From the NCBI GenBank assembly GCA_035556715.1, contig DATMER010000115.1, forward strand, positions 1-64,000: a stretch of 64,000 bases of DNA, given 5' to 3'. The notes beneath the pieces were generated by a model. That model had not been told where the DNA came from and ran no database searches. It saw nothing but the letters and a program-made list of their open reading frames with translations. Shown one piece after another: positions 43,901-52,280 of this stretch (within the stretch, counting starts at the first letter, position 1; each line of letters opens with the position of its first letter). Source of the stretch: DATMER01 sp035556715 (GTDB lineage Bacteria; Acidobacteriota; Thermoanaerobaculia; Multivoradales; UBA5704). The position numbers and the translations under genes were made by a program.

Positions 43901-44132
43901 GGCGCGCCAGGCGGAGGAGGGGGACACGCAGGCCGGGCGCAAGCTGGAGGCGTTGCGGCACTATGGGAACATGGTGAGCCGGTTGATCGAGCTGGAGGAG
44001 GATGGGCGCTTCCGCTTCCTGGACACCGCGGCGCTGACCGCCCTCGTGAGCGAGGCGGGCTTCGCCCGGGTCCACGCGTTCCAGGCGTTCGGCTCGCCGC
44101 CCACAGCCATCGTGGTGCGGGCAGAGAAGTAG
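40905..44132 (+). CDS. PilZ / alpha-beta-hydrolase / methyltransferase fusion
   Basis: 1,075 residues, TTG start. Residues ~25-105 and ~235-350 look like PilZ domains (first with RRRTLAHVRLFEG and TDLSADGAFL; second with RRSARP and DLGEGGASVRLP), with a YcgR-N-like stretch between them. Residues ~375-660 form an alpha/beta hydrolase with a possible nucleophile in VSVSLSA, an Asp in GTYDCWV and a His in CATGHVL, similar to acyltransferase/thioesterase folds. Residues ~730-1075 are an SAM-dependent methyltransferase with motif I VADFGCGTGN, a helical insert of about 200 residues, then LLRPGGTLVVSS. The hybrid kinase gene follows one base after the stop, so signalling and this enzyme are co-expressed. 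The substrate is unknown. Confidence 0.75.
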   Translation: MGLETLEKESPARWEPGRSSDGRRSPRRRTLAHVRLFEGPALGEGIVATDLSADGAFLRSARPSGLGERVRLSLEVPTDPQPVELTARIVRITADGLGVRFEEVSARDRARLRGYAGFYEMDEAIVRVQRTLGDVIPGNLLPLGERSEVEAILQGAVERALPMTAVQPGRGFQPRTCRIVGFESGEEGDVLRLDLPLPTNQRVVYLAFSDPPLHYAFEAIVAKAGGRGALLVPERIYLTERRTERRSARPDNAWCELTVPHAPGGKLRLPVLDLGEGGASVRLPANSAWVPGSHLPSFTLDVGTERRKVPGAMVRYVAPVDDGTLRAGLRFGGEVDRDTFQDLKRHQLKGGLAARLTRTVSFLGGKVASFVRGPDRRTADGVEVVRYRIQSGNRSGQTVAGIVDANFDTSDPDARPDVAIVIAPAILKRKEVFGLLARTIVDSVGGSGKDGKKVVVLRFDASYIVGESAMDPRLVAEGRPYYHWTFGHLGSDIDASVQYLERRFRPAKRVLVSVSLSAIPARKVVLDSRSAPIDLWVAPYGCPDAQDVMRNYLAGQDLFDAYKRGEGPETILIHGRPIRGSSLYGQAMESGMAFLEDARRDLSKIRIPVVWILGTYDCWVTRSRVRGLLDAPGGGAREVFECATGHVLKTGAEAIELFKLVSESISKHLFLSDRPARDPDLARFARQSESEWARVRRMELGDAGEFWKEHLLGAPGVGDGVGYDILLEHPEYPRFLARQVELLDPRPGDDVADFGCGTGNLTLAMLDAYALGTAPGSVSYLDLVPEGVERTAEKVRAWFAERGMPRPTCRGLVVDLEVSRFAAVADFLNGRLHGIEGLVERVEGLMLATARKVAARYGKEMHAILRGATVEASRVRSLCPDLDEREAEVVLEIGRAARFLLGRTVEEDLRTGVGMAESARDLRFQHLRFGGATARLELDLPDGSFHRIGCSLVLPYLYDPQATLREMHRLLRPGGTLVVSSIRPNFDPSKLYAEGVEILARQAEEGDTQAGRKLEALRHYGNMVSRLIELEEDGRFRFLDTAALTALVSEAGFARVHAFQAFGSPPTAIVVRAEK

Positions 44133-44133
44133 G

Positions 44134-46764
44134 TTGGCACCTCCGCAGCAGGACTCGCGGCGCTCCCCCCGGCTCGCGGGGTTCGAAGCGGCCTTCCGGG
44201 AGGAGAGACAGCAGCTCTTCCTGGAGCGCGCCCGCTTTCTCCTCAAGGCCACGCTCGTCCTCTATCCGGCTTTCTGGCTTCTCGACGTGGTCGTGGCGCC
44301 GGAGATGGCCGGCGGGTTCCTGGCGATCCGGGCCGCGGTCTGCGTCCTCTACCTGGTGTCGCTGGCCGCGGTGTACTCCCGGCGCGCCCACCGCCTGGCG
44401 CAACCCCTGGTGATGCTCTCGGCCCTGGCGTCGGCGGCCGGCATCGCGATCATGTCCGCCCGGCTCGGCGGGTTCGAGAGCAACTACTTCGCCGGCAACA
44501 TGATCGTCCTCTTCGTCATCGGCACCTTCCTGCCCTGGGAGCCGGCCGCGGTGGCCCTGCTGAGCGGCCTGATCATCGCCACGGACTTCGGGATCAACCT
44601 GGCTGCGTACGGTCCTTCGCGGGAGATGGTGGGGCCGATGTTCTTCCTGCTCGGCTCGGCCGTCTTCACCTCGCTCGCGACCCTGTCGAGCCGGCGGACC
44701 CGGCGCCGCGACCTGTCTCTGAGGCTGCGGCTGCAGACCGCCAACGAGGAGCTGAAGGAGCTGGACCGGGCCAAGAGCCGGTTCTTCGCCAACGTCAGCC
44801 ACGAGCTGCGCACCCCTCTGACGCTCCTGCTCGGTCCCCTGGAGACCCTGCTCGACGAGGCCGCCGAGGTGGGCAATCCCGAGCGGCAACGGCTGCTCCA
44901 GTCCATGATCTCGAACGCCCGGAGGCTGCTGCGGCAGGTGGACGCGCTCCTGGAGAGCGCCCGGCTGGAGTCGGGCCGCCTGCGCCTGGAGCCGGAGGAG
45001 GGGAACATCGGGGAGCTCCTGGGCGAGCTGGTCGCCGCCGCCGTCCCCCTGGCGCAGCGCCGCGGCATCGAGCTGGTCGCCGAGGATCTCGACACTCTGC
45101 CGGACGGCACCTTCGATCCCGAGAAGGTGGAAATCATCGCGTCCAACCTCGTCTCGAACGCGCTCAAGTTCACGCCCGAGGGGGGGCGGATCACGGTGCG
45201 GGGCGTCCAGGCAGGGCCGGTGGAGGAGTGGGTGACCTTCGAGGTGGAGGACACGGGTCCGGGCATCCCGGCCGGGGAGCTGGACCGGATCTTCGCCCGT
45301 TTCCACCAGGTGGCCGGGACCTCTTCCGGGACGGGGCTGGGGCTGGCACTTTCCCGCGAGCTGGCGCGTCTCCACGGCGGCGACGTCCTGGTGGTGAGCG
45401 AGATGGGGAAGGGGTCGCGGTTCCGGGTGGAGCTCCCCCGGGAGGCGCGGCTGCTCGCCGAGCGCCGCCGCCAGCCGCGGCGCCGGGAGGACCAGCTCGC
45501 CCAGGCGCGGGCCGAGGCCCTGACCGTCAAGGAGTACGCCCGCCGCTCGCTGCGGGAGACTCTGCTCGCCGACGTGGACCTGCCGCGCCTCAAGGGGGAC
45601 GTCCCCCGGCTCCAGCCCCGCCCGGTCCCGCCCGCGGGAGCGCCGCGCATCCTCCTGGTGGAGGACAACGAGGAGCTGCGGGGCTTCATGGCGCAGCGGC
45701 TCTCCAGCCATTACCAGATCGAGGAAGCGGCGGACGGCGCCGCCGGTCTCGCGGCGGCCCGGCGCGCTGCCCCCGACCTCATCGTGTCGGACGTCATGAT
45801 GCCGGTGATGGACGGCTACGAGCTCTGCCGGCGGCTGCGCGCCGACCCGGGCCTGGCCACGCTGCCGGTGATCCTGCTGACCGCCCGGGCGGGCTCCGAG
45901 GCCGTGGTGGAGGGCCTGGAGGTGGGGGCTACCGATTATGTGGTCAAGCCCTTCGCCCTACGCGAGCTGGAGGCGCGCATCGCGGCGCACCTGCGGGCGC
46001 GGGAGACCGAGCGCCAGCTCCACGAGCGCGAGAGCCGTCTCGTGGCCATCGGCCAGATGACCAGCTCGGTGGTGCACGACCTGCGCAACCCTCTGACCCT
46101 GCTCAAGGGGTACGCGGACCTGGCCTACCGTCTCGCGGTGCGCGGCGGCGAGACCGTGATCGCCGAGGAGCTGGAGCAGGTGCAGGCCGCCTCGGACCGT
46201 CTGCGGCGGATGATCGAGGAGATCCTGGACTTCGCCCGCGGCGGCACGCCGACGCTGCTCCTGGAGTCGGTGCCCGCCCGCCGCTACCTCGACGAGACGC
46301 TGACCCCGCTCGCCGCCGACCTGGAGGAGCGGGGGGTCGCCACCGAGATCCATCTCAGGCTGGACGACGAGCAGAAGGTGACGCTGGACCGGGACCGGAT
46401 GCAGCGGGTCCTGGAGAACCTCCTCAAGAACGCCCGGGAAGCGGTGATGGCAGGGACCGGACCCAAGCGGGTCTTCCTGCAGGCCTGGGTGGAGGACGGC
46501 GCTCTGGCCCTGCGGGTGGCCGACACCGGCCCCGGCATCCCCGGCGAGCTGGCCGGGCACCTCTTCGAGCCCTTTGCCACGACCGGCAAGAAGCATGGCA
46601 CGGGGCTGGGCCTGGTCACGGTGCGCAACCTGGTCAAGGCGCACGGCGGCGAGATCCGCGTCGAGACCGCCGCCCCCGAAGGGGGTGCGGCTTTCACGGT
46701 GACGCTGCCGCTCACCCCCGCCGAGTCGGACGCGGCACCCTCCGCGACGCGGACGGTGGCGTAA
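44134..46764 (+). CDS. Membrane hybrid histidine kinase: kinase-receiver-kinase
   Basis: 876 residues, TTG start one base after the previous stop. Residues ~35-185 hold about five or six hydrophobic segments. First kinase: H-box FFANVSHELRTPLT (about 230), NLVSNALKFTPEGG (N box), DTGPGIP, and GTGLGLALSRELA. Receiver domain at ~505-625: ILLVEDNEEL, phospho-Asp in LIVSDVMMPVMDG, and YVVKPFA. Second kinase: VVHDLRNPLTLLKG (about 650), NLLKNAREAV, DTGPGIPGEL, and GTGLGLVTVRNL. Two complete kinase cores flanking a receiver imply an internal phosphorelay. Confidence 0.9.
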   Translation: MAPPQQDSRRSPRLAGFEAAFREERQQLFLERARFLLKATLVLYPAFWLLDVVVAPEMAGGFLAIRAAVCVLYLVSLAAVYSRRAHRLAQPLVMLSALASAAGIAIMSARLGGFESNYFAGNMIVLFVIGTFLPWEPAAVALLSGLIIATDFGINLAAYGPSREMVGPMFFLLGSAVFTSLATLSSRRTRRRDLSLRLRLQTANEELKELDRAKSRFFANVSHELRTPLTLLLGPLETLLDEAAEVGNPERQRLLQSMISNARRLLRQVDALLESARLESGRLRLEPEEGNIGELLGELVAAAVPLAQRRGIELVAEDLDTLPDGTFDPEKVEIIASNLVSNALKFTPEGGRITVRGVQAGPVEEWVTFEVEDTGPGIPAGELDRIFARFHQVAGTSSGTGLGLALSRELARLHGGDVLVVSEMGKGSRFRVELPREARLLAERRRQPRRREDQLAQARAEALTVKEYARRSLRETLLADVDLPRLKGDVPRLQPRPVPPAGAPRILLVEDNEELRGFMAQRLSSHYQIEEAADGAAGLAAARRAAPDLIVSDVMMPVMDGYELCRRLRADPGLATLPVILLTARAGSEAVVEGLEVGATDYVVKPFALRELEARIAAHLRARETERQLHERESRLVAIGQMTSSVVHDLRNPLTLLKGYADLAYRLAVRGGETVIAEELEQVQAASDRLRRMIEEILDFARGGTPTLLLESVPARRYLDETLTPLAADLEERGVATEIHLRLDDEQKVTLDRDRMQRVLENLLKNAREAVMAGTGPKRVFLQAWVEDGALALRVADTGPGIPGELAGHLFEPFATTGKKHGTGLGLVTVRNLVKAHGGEIRVETAAPEGGAAFTVTLPLTPAESDAAPSATRTVA

Positions 46765-46930
46765 CAAAGTGGCGTAACAAAAAGGTCCTGAAGGACGCCA
46801 AGGACACCAGGACGTGCTTGTCCTTGAGAGTCCCGGGGTCCTTTATGTCCTTTGTCACGGTTCCATTTCCTGGTCACACTCCTCTTTCAGCCTGTTTTGT
46901 TGCTGTACTATCCTGGAGGGAGAGGCGTTC

Positions 46931-48382
46931 ATGCGGAAGCACGTAGTGTCTTATGCGGTCCTCGTCATCATCTCGGTTCTAGGGCTTGCGGTGTTGCTGA
47001 GCTTCGGCTCGAGGCTGCAGACGCCGGCCGCCACGCCATCCCTGCCCGTATCAGCCCCGAACCTAGCCCCGAACCTAGCCCCGAACCTAGACACGGCCCC
47101 GGCCCCGGCCCTGGCCGCGGGATTGCGCGAGACTCTCTCTGACCCGCTGAGCATTCTCCTTCTCCAGATCGTCGTCATCGTGGTCGCGGCGCGGCTCGCC
47201 GGAGCGGTGTTCGCCAAGATGGGGCAGCCTTCCGTGATCGGCGAGATGGTGGCCGGCATCCTGCTCGGCCCCTCGTTGCTGGGCCTGCTGTTCCCCGATG
47301 CCCTGGCCTTCCTCTTCCCGGCTTCCTCACTCGGCATGCTGAAGCTGTTCAGCCAGGTCGGTGTCATCCTCTTCATGTTCCTGGTCGGGATGGATCTAGA
47401 CCTCCGGCACCTGCGGGAGAAGGCGCACTCGGCCGTGATCGTCAGCCACGCCAGCATCTTTCTGCCGATGCTCCTGGGCGTGGGGCTCGCGCTCTTCCTC
47501 TACAAGTCCCAGGCGCCCGAGGGGGTCGCCTTCTCCTCCTTCGCCCTGTTCATGGGGATCGCCATGAGCATCACGGCCTTCCCCGTGCTGGCCCGTATCC
47601 TGGAGGAGCGCGGGCTCGCGAAGACCCCTCTCGGCACCACCTCGATCGCCTGCGCGGCGGTCGACGACGTCACCGCCTGGTGCCTCCTGGCCATGGTCGT
47701 GGCGCTCGCGCGGGCGCAGGGGATGGCTTCGGCGTTCCTCACGATCGGCCTCGCGCTCGCCTTCGTCGGCATCATGCTCCTCGTCATCCGCCCCTGGGTC
47801 GACCGGACCATCGAGAAAACGAGGTTCCACGGCAGGACGATCATGGCGGGCACCGTGGTGTTCGCCTTTGCCGCGGCCTGGTTCACCGAGGTCATCGGCA
47901 TCCATGCCCTGTTCGGCGCGTTCCTGGCCGGAGTCGTGGCTCCATCGCAGAAGGCGTTCCGGGCCGGGCTGCGCGACCGCATGGAGGTGCTCGTGTCGGT
48001 CCTCCTCCTGCCCCTCTTCTTCGCCTTCACCGGGCTGCGCACCCAGATCGGCCTCCTCGACGATATGGGGAGCTGGCTTCTCTGCGCCGCGGTCGTGGCG
48101 GTCGCGGTCGCGGGCAAACTGGGCGGCAGCACGCTGGCTTCGCGCTGGACGGGCATGAGCTGGCGCGACTCCTTCTCGATCGGCGCCCTGATGAACACGC
48201 GCGGTCTCATGGAGCTGATCGTGCTCAACATCGGCTACGACCTCGGCATCCTCTCCCAGAAGATCTTCGCCGTCATGGTCGTGATGGCCCTCGTGACCAC
48301 CTTCATGACCGCCCCTATCCTGGCGCTCGTGGAGTCCAGGAAGCGGAAAGAAGCGCTGCAGGAGTCGCTCCTCTCGACCTGA
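46931..48382 (+). CDS. Na+/H+ antiporter, CPA2 family
   Basis: 483 residues with about 12-13 membrane segments. The ATG at 46931 is preceded by a strong GGAGGGAGAGG; the longer frame is discarded. After a signal-anchor (YAVLVIISVLGLAVLLSFG) there is a periplasmic Pro/Ala-rich linker containing three copies of NLAP encoded by a 12-base tandem repeat. The exchanger core follows: GQPSVIGEMVAGILLGPSLLG, FLVGMDLDLRHLR, AMSITAFPVLARIL, the acidic AAVDDVTAW (ion-binding Asp pair), FGAFLAGVV, and MNTRGLMELIVLNIG. No C-terminal TrkA domain is present. It exchanges cations for protons at the inner membrane. Confidence 0.88.
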   Translation: MRKHVVSYAVLVIISVLGLAVLLSFGSRLQTPAATPSLPVSAPNLAPNLAPNLDTAPAPALAAGLRETLSDPLSILLLQIVVIVVAARLAGAVFAKMGQPSVIGEMVAGILLGPSLLGLLFPDALAFLFPASSLGMLKLFSQVGVILFMFLVGMDLDLRHLREKAHSAVIVSHASIFLPMLLGVGLALFLYKSQAPEGVAFSSFALFMGIAMSITAFPVLARILEERGLAKTPLGTTSIACAAVDDVTAWCLLAMVVALARAQGMASAFLTIGLALAFVGIMLLVIRPWVDRTIEKTRFHGRTIMAGTVVFAFAAAWFTEVIGIHALFGAFLAGVVAPSQKAFRAGLRDRMEVLVSVLLLPLFFAFTGLRTQIGLLDDMGSWLLCAAVVAVAVAGKLGGSTLASRWTGMSWRDSFSIGALMNTRGLMELIVLNIGYDLGILSQKIFAVMVVMALVTTFMTAPILALVESRKRKEALQESLLST

Positions 48383-48475
48383 TTCCAAATTCCGGCGCGG
48401 AGGTGATTTCACCCCAAGTCGAAAACACTCGCGAGTTTTTTTGACCCGGGGTTAAATTACTGGCATCCTTCCCGT

Positions 48476-49242
48476 GTGAGAGACCGGCCGCGCTATCTCA
48501 CCGCGCAGGTGGAGCAGGACCTTCAGCGCAAGATGGTCTTCGTCGCCGGTCCTCGCCAGGTCGGGAAGACCACGCTCGCCCGGAGCCTCCCCGGGGCGGA
48601 GGCCGGCTACCTCAACTGGGACATCCCGGAGCACCGGGACCGGATCCTCCGCCGGGAGCTGCCTCCCGGTCCGCTTTGGGCCTTCGACGAGATCCACAAG
48701 TACCGCCTCTGGCGCAACTACCTGAAGGGGCTCTACGACGGGAAGGCCCTAGGCCAGAAGATCCTGGTCACAAGACCGTGTCGAGCTGGGTCCAGATCCT
48801 GGAGCGCCTCTTCGCCCTGTTCCGGCTTGCCCCGTTCGGCAGCCCCGGCATCCGGGCGGTCAAGAAGGAGCAGAAGCACTATCACTATGACTGGACCCTC
48901 GTTCCCGGCGAGCCGGCCCGGTTTGAGAACCTCGTCGCCTCCCATCTCCTCAAGTGGGTCCAGTTTCAGCAGGACACCCAGGGCCGCGACCTGGAGCTGC
49001 GCTACTTCCGCGATGTGGACAGGCGCGAGGTCGATTTCGTGATCACGGAGCAGCGCAAGCCCCTGGTGCTGGTCGAGTGCAAGCAGTCCGATACCGAGAT
49101 CGACGGCGCGCTCCGGTACTTGAAGACCCGCTTTCCCGAGTGCGAGGCCTGGCAGATCTCCGCCACCGGGAAGAAGGACTTCGTCAGCCCCGAGGGGATC
49201 CGGGTCTGCCCGGCGCCGGTCTACCTCGCCGGCCTCATCTGA
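48476..49242 (+). pseudogene. AAA ATPase of the DUF4143 family with internal deletion
   Basis: The first frame (from GTG 48476) gives a good N-terminus: FVAGPRQVGKTTLARSLPG (Walker A), LWAFDEIHKYRLWRNYLKGL (Walker B), KILVT. At about 48,770 protein sequence jumps to another frame with SSWVQILERLFALFRLAPFG, AVKKEQKHYHYDW, FENLVASHLLKW, and REVDFVITEQRKPLVLVECK, the DUF4143 nuclease-like C-terminus. In intact relatives these are separated by roughly 140 residues, here missing. Deletion plus frameshift make the gene non-functional. Confidence 0.8.
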
Positions 49243-49249
49243 CCCCAAA

Positions 49250-49276
49250 AGAAAAAGCCCGGGTAAACACCCGGGC
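49250..49276 (-). terminator. Rho-independent terminator
   Basis: GCCCGGGT (49257-49264), loop AAAC, ACCCGGGC (49269-49276): a perfect 8-bp stem. On the minus strand it is followed by a T-run (complement of AAAAGAAAAA), so it works best for leftward transcription; on the plus strand it would end the DUF4143 relic less efficiently. Confidence 0.65.
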
Positions 49277-49706
49277 CTGATCTGGACCACCTCAACCCCT
49301 GAAAGGACAAGGACTACAAAGGATAAGATTCCCTCCTACCAACAAGACTTCAAAGAACTACATAGGACCAGGGCAACTCAGTGACCGTCGCCTTGTGTAA
49401 ACAGAGAGTAACAAGGAAGCTCTAAAAGATCCTCAGGATAGGTCAGGGGGGGCCTCAAACTTCCTCAAAGAAGGTCAAAGAACAGCTCTCAGAGCCGGTC
49501 TTTCGCTTGGTCACCGCCGAAAAGCCCCAATAGATAGTAGTGGTGCTCCCTCTCGACCACAAAAAGGGCCGGTCGACGGTCCCGCGACGGTGCCCAGGCA
49601 GGGTACATTCCGGGCTTGCCGGAATCTGCAATCCGAAACACAATACGGGGTCAATTTCGAGAAACCGCTCCGGTGCTTCCTCGGGGTGCCGAGGCATGGA
49701 GGACGC
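49277..49706. other. Lower-GC intergenic region
   Basis: Visibly richer in A and T than its surroundings and without convincing frames until the TTG at 49707. It should contain the promoter of the cyclic-nucleotide-binding/PilZ gene. A frame from 49590 joins that gene but its first 39 residues look non-coding. No structured RNA is recognised. Confidence 0.4.
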
Positions 49707-50450
49707 TTGCTGAGACATTTCCTGCTCCGGATTCCTCTCTTCTCGGACCTGGAGGACAGCCAGATCCAACGTCTGGAGGGGATGATCCGGGAGGAGAGCA
49801 GCCCCGCGAAGCGGGTCATCTTCCGCGAGGGAGACCCCGTGGACGCCTTTTACATCGTCAAGGACGGCTTGGTGACGGTGTACCGCGAGGAGAAGGGCAA
49901 GCCGCTGCAGGTGCTGGCCCGCCTGGAGCAGGGAGGCTACTTCGGGGAAATGGGCCTGCTCAACGACAAGGCCCGGCGCTTCGCCTCCGCCCGCACGACC
50001 CTCGCCTCGACCCTGCTGCGGATCGAGAAGGCCGACCTGGTCATGCTGCTGGCCGAGATCCCGATCCTGGAGCTCAAGTTCCGCGCCGAGGTCATCCGCC
50101 GGCACGGGATGAATGTCTCGGCCCTCCTCGCCCTGGCGGGGCAGAGGGACGTCCGCATCCGCCTCGGAGTGGACGCCGTGGTCGTCCTGGAGGATGGCAC
50201 GACCCTGCCCGTGAAGCTGGAGAACCTGTCGATCGGCGGGATCGGGCTGACCGGGATCCCCGGCTGGGATGTGAAGCGGCCCGTGCGCTTCTCCCTGGCG
50301 CTCCCCGGCGAGGAGCCGATCCTGGAGGTCACGGGCACCGTCACCTGGAAGGAAGGGGACACGGTCGGAGTCGCCTTCGACCCCGAAGTGGCCGGTGATC
50401 CCAACCGCATCCACCGGGTGGTCCGGCGTTTCCTGGACAGCCGCCGGTAA
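49707..50450 (+). CDS. Cyclic-nucleotide-binding protein with PilZ domain
   Basis: About 247 residues. TTG at 49707 is chosen because GGAGG lies four bases upstream and the protein pattern starts there (LRHFLLRIPLFSDLEDSQIQ). Residues ~5-125 form a cNMP-binding domain: RVIFREGDPVDAFYIVKDG, GGYFGEMGLLNDKARRFASA. Residues ~145-245 form a PilZ-like domain (RIRLGVDAVV, LENLSIGGIGL, VTWKEGDTVGVAF). It may join cAMP-type and c-di-GMP signals. No DNA-binding domain is present, so it is not a Crp-type regulator. Confidence 0.8.
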   Translation: MLRHFLLRIPLFSDLEDSQIQRLEGMIREESSPAKRVIFREGDPVDAFYIVKDGLVTVYREEKGKPLQVLARLEQGGYFGEMGLLNDKARRFASARTTLASTLLRIEKADLVMLLAEIPILELKFRAEVIRRHGMNVSALLALAGQRDVRIRLGVDAVVVLEDGTTLPVKLENLSIGGIGLTGIPGWDVKRPVRFSLALPGEEPILEVTGTVTWKEGDTVGVAFDPEVAGDPNRIHRVVRRFLDSRR

Positions 50451-50622
50451 ACCTCACCCCCTGTCCCCCTCTCCCATCTCCCTACCGCCCTGCCCCGGGA
50501 GAGGGGGGACGTATCTGCGGCAGCCGTGCCTGAACGAAGGCAAGATTGCCTCAGTCACGTTCCCACTCTCCCGGCGGGGGTTTCCGGGTGGGAGATGGGA
50601 GAGGGGGACAGGGGGTGAGGTT
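50450..50622. repeat. 173-bp element bounded by 33-bp perfect inverted repeats
   Basis: 50450-50482 and 50590-50622 are exact reverse complements over 33 bases, both rich in CCCCCT/AGGGGG runs. The inner 107 bases contain a second, weaker pairing of CCCCGGGAGAGG with CTCTCCCGGCGGGG around a central non-symmetrical part. There is no coding capacity. It may be a MITE or a large REP/BIME-type unit, or simply a strong bidirectional terminator between the convergent PilZ gene and the efflux operon. Confidence 0.7.
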
Positions 50623-50656
50623 CTGCGCTCCCGCAAACCCGGCGCGTGATCCCACC

Positions 50657-51553
50657 TCAGCCGTTGGGCGAGATCTCCACCTCCACCCGTTGTCCGAGCT
50701 TGAGGGGTGTCCTGCCGTCGAGGGAGATCTTGACCAGGAGCACGCGTGTGTCCGACGGCCGGCCGGGGTCCTGCGGCTTCAGGCGCCGGGGGATGACGGC
50801 GTCCGGGATCTCTTCGACCTTCGCCGGCCAGGACTGGCCGGTGTAGCCCTCGGCCGTCACCTTGACCGGGGCGTCGAGCGCCACGCGGCCGGCGTCGAAC
50901 TCGTCCACCTCGGCCTCGACGCGGACCCGGTCGAGGTTCGCCAGGGTCACCAGGGGCTCGCCGGCCTCCACGTGCTCGCCGGGCTGGACCGAGCGCAGGA
51001 TGACCACCCCATCGATGGGCGACACGATCCGGGTCTTGGCGAGGACGGCTTCGAGGCGGCTCGCCGAGGCCTGGGCAGTCTCCCGGCGGGCGAAGGCGGC
51101 ATCGCGGTTTCGGCGGGCGCGGTCCGCGACCTCCTGAGTGCCCACCTTCTCGGCCAGGAGCCGTTCGGCGCGGCCCAGGTCCACCTCGGCGAAGCGGATG
51201 TCGGCCTCGGCCTCGTCGATCCGCGCCCGCGCCTCGGACAGCTCGGCCCGCAGGTCGTCGGCGCGCAACTCGGCGATCGCCTGGCCCCTGCGGACCTTGT
51301 ACTTCTCGTCCACCAGCAGGCGGACCACCACGCCGGGCAGCTCCGTGGCCACCACCACCTCGGCCCCGGGATAGGCGACAAGACGGCCCTCGGCCACCAC
51401 CCTTTTATCTTCGGGCATCGGTGCAGGGACCGAAGGAGCGGCCTCGGCGGAGCGGATCGATGGGCCGCGGCCTCTCTGGATCTGGCCCACAAGGACCAGG
51501 GTCAGCAGGACGCCGATCAGGGGCAACAGCGACTTCCGGAACAGTGCGGTCAT
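50657..51553 (-). CDS. HlyD-type membrane fusion protein of an ABC exporter
   Basis: 298 residues with one N-terminal membrane anchor (SLLPLIGVLLTLVLVG). The biotinyl-lipoyl-like part VAYPGAEVVVATELPGVVVRL with VRRGQAIAEL, a helical hairpin (residues ~100-165), then TRIVSPIDGVVILRSVQPGEHV and a beta-barrel end, as in DevB/HlyD adaptors. It links the inner-membrane transporter to the outer membrane. It is the last gene of the TetR-permease-ATPase-adaptor operon, 42 bases after the ATPase. Confidence 0.85.
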   Translation of the reverse strand: MTALFRKSLLPLIGVLLTLVLVGQIQRGRGPSIRSAEAAPSVPAPMPEDKRVVAEGRLVAYPGAEVVVATELPGVVVRLLVDEKYKVRRGQAIAELRADDLRAELSEARARIDEAEADIRFAEVDLGRAERLLAEKVGTQEVADRARRNRDAAFARRETAQASASRLEAVLAKTRIVSPIDGVVILRSVQPGEHVEAGEPLVTLANLDRVRVEAEVDEFDAGRVALDAPVKVTAEGYTGQSWPAKVEEIPDAVIPRRLKPQDPGRPSDTRVLLVKISLDGRTPLKLGQRVEVEISPNG

Positions 51554-51595
51554 GGGAATGTTCCTCGATAGCGGAAAGAAAATCGAAAAAAAGTT

Positions 51596-52267
51596 TCAAG
51601 CGGCGAGGCGGCCGTCCCGGATCTGCACCACCCGGTCGGCGATGGTCCGGACCTTGGGGTCGTGAGTGACGATCAGCAGCGCCCGGTTCTCCTGCTTGGC
51701 GAGGTCGCGGAACATCTCCAGGACCTGCCCTCCCACCTGGGAGTCGAGGTTCGCCGTGGGCTCGTCCGCCAGGACGACGGGCGGAGCTCCGGCCAGGGCG
51801 CGGGCGATGGCCACCCGCTGCTTCTGTCCGCCCGAGAGGTCGCGCGGAAGGAAGCGAAGACGGTCGCCGAGGCCCACAGCCTCCAGCACCCGCTGCGCCT
51901 CCTTGCGGGCGTCCTGGCCGCGATGCCCCTTGATGTTGAGCGCGTACTCCACGTTCTCCAGGGCGGTCAGGGCCGGGAACAGGTTGAACTGCTGGAACAC
52001 GAACCCGATCGACTGCTTGCGGATCTCCGGCAGCTGGTCGGGCCGCTTCGGGTCGACCTCGCGGCCGTCCACCACGACCCGGCCGGCGGTCGGGGTGAGG
52101 ATGCAGCCGAGGATCGAGAGGAAGGTGGTCTTGCCCGATCCCGAGGGACCCTCCAGGGCGACCACCTCGCCCCGCTCCACCAGGAGGCTGGCGCCGTTGA
52201 GCACGGAGACCGTCTCGCGCCCCTCCTGGAAAATCTTCGTCACGTCGTGAGCCTGCAGGACGCTCAT
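51596..52267 (-). CDS. ABC transporter ATPase (MacB/DevA/LolD type)
   Basis: 223 residues from the ATG at 52267, which follows GAGGAGA; the frame is open to 52297 but overlaps the permease. Walker A LEGPSGSGKTTFLSILG, Q-loop FVFQQFNLFPALTALENV, signature LSGGQKQRVAIARALAG, Walker B PPVVLADEPTANLDS, H-loop LIVTHDPKVR. These features are typical of exporters with FtsX-like permeases. Confidence 0.92.
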   Translation of the reverse strand: MSVLQAHDVTKIFQEGRETVSVLNGASLLVERGEVVALEGPSGSGKTTFLSILGCILTPTAGRVVVDGREVDPKRPDQLPEIRKQSIGFVFQQFNLFPALTALENVEYALNIKGHRGQDARKEAQRVLEAVGLGDRLRFLPRDLSGGQKQRVAIARALAGAPPVVLADEPTANLDSQVGGQVLEMFRDLAKQENRALLIVTHDPKVRTIADRVVQIRDGRLAA

Positions 52268-52280
52268 GGTTTCTGTCTCC

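Noticed and set aside
41238..44252. 1,004-residue open frame on the minus strand
   Set aside because: Antisense to the PilZ-hydrolase-methyltransferase gene, with only His/Arg/Pro-rich sequence and no motif.
46814..46930. Longer start for the Na+/H+ antiporter
   Set aside because: The ATG at 46931 has a strong ribosome site, and the upstream part contains complementary GGTCCT/AGGACA-type repeats typical of non-coding DNA.
49277..49590. Riboswitch or small RNA in the low-GC region
   Set aside because: No consensus of a known class was found by eye, and no convincing long stem apart from the terminator at 49250.
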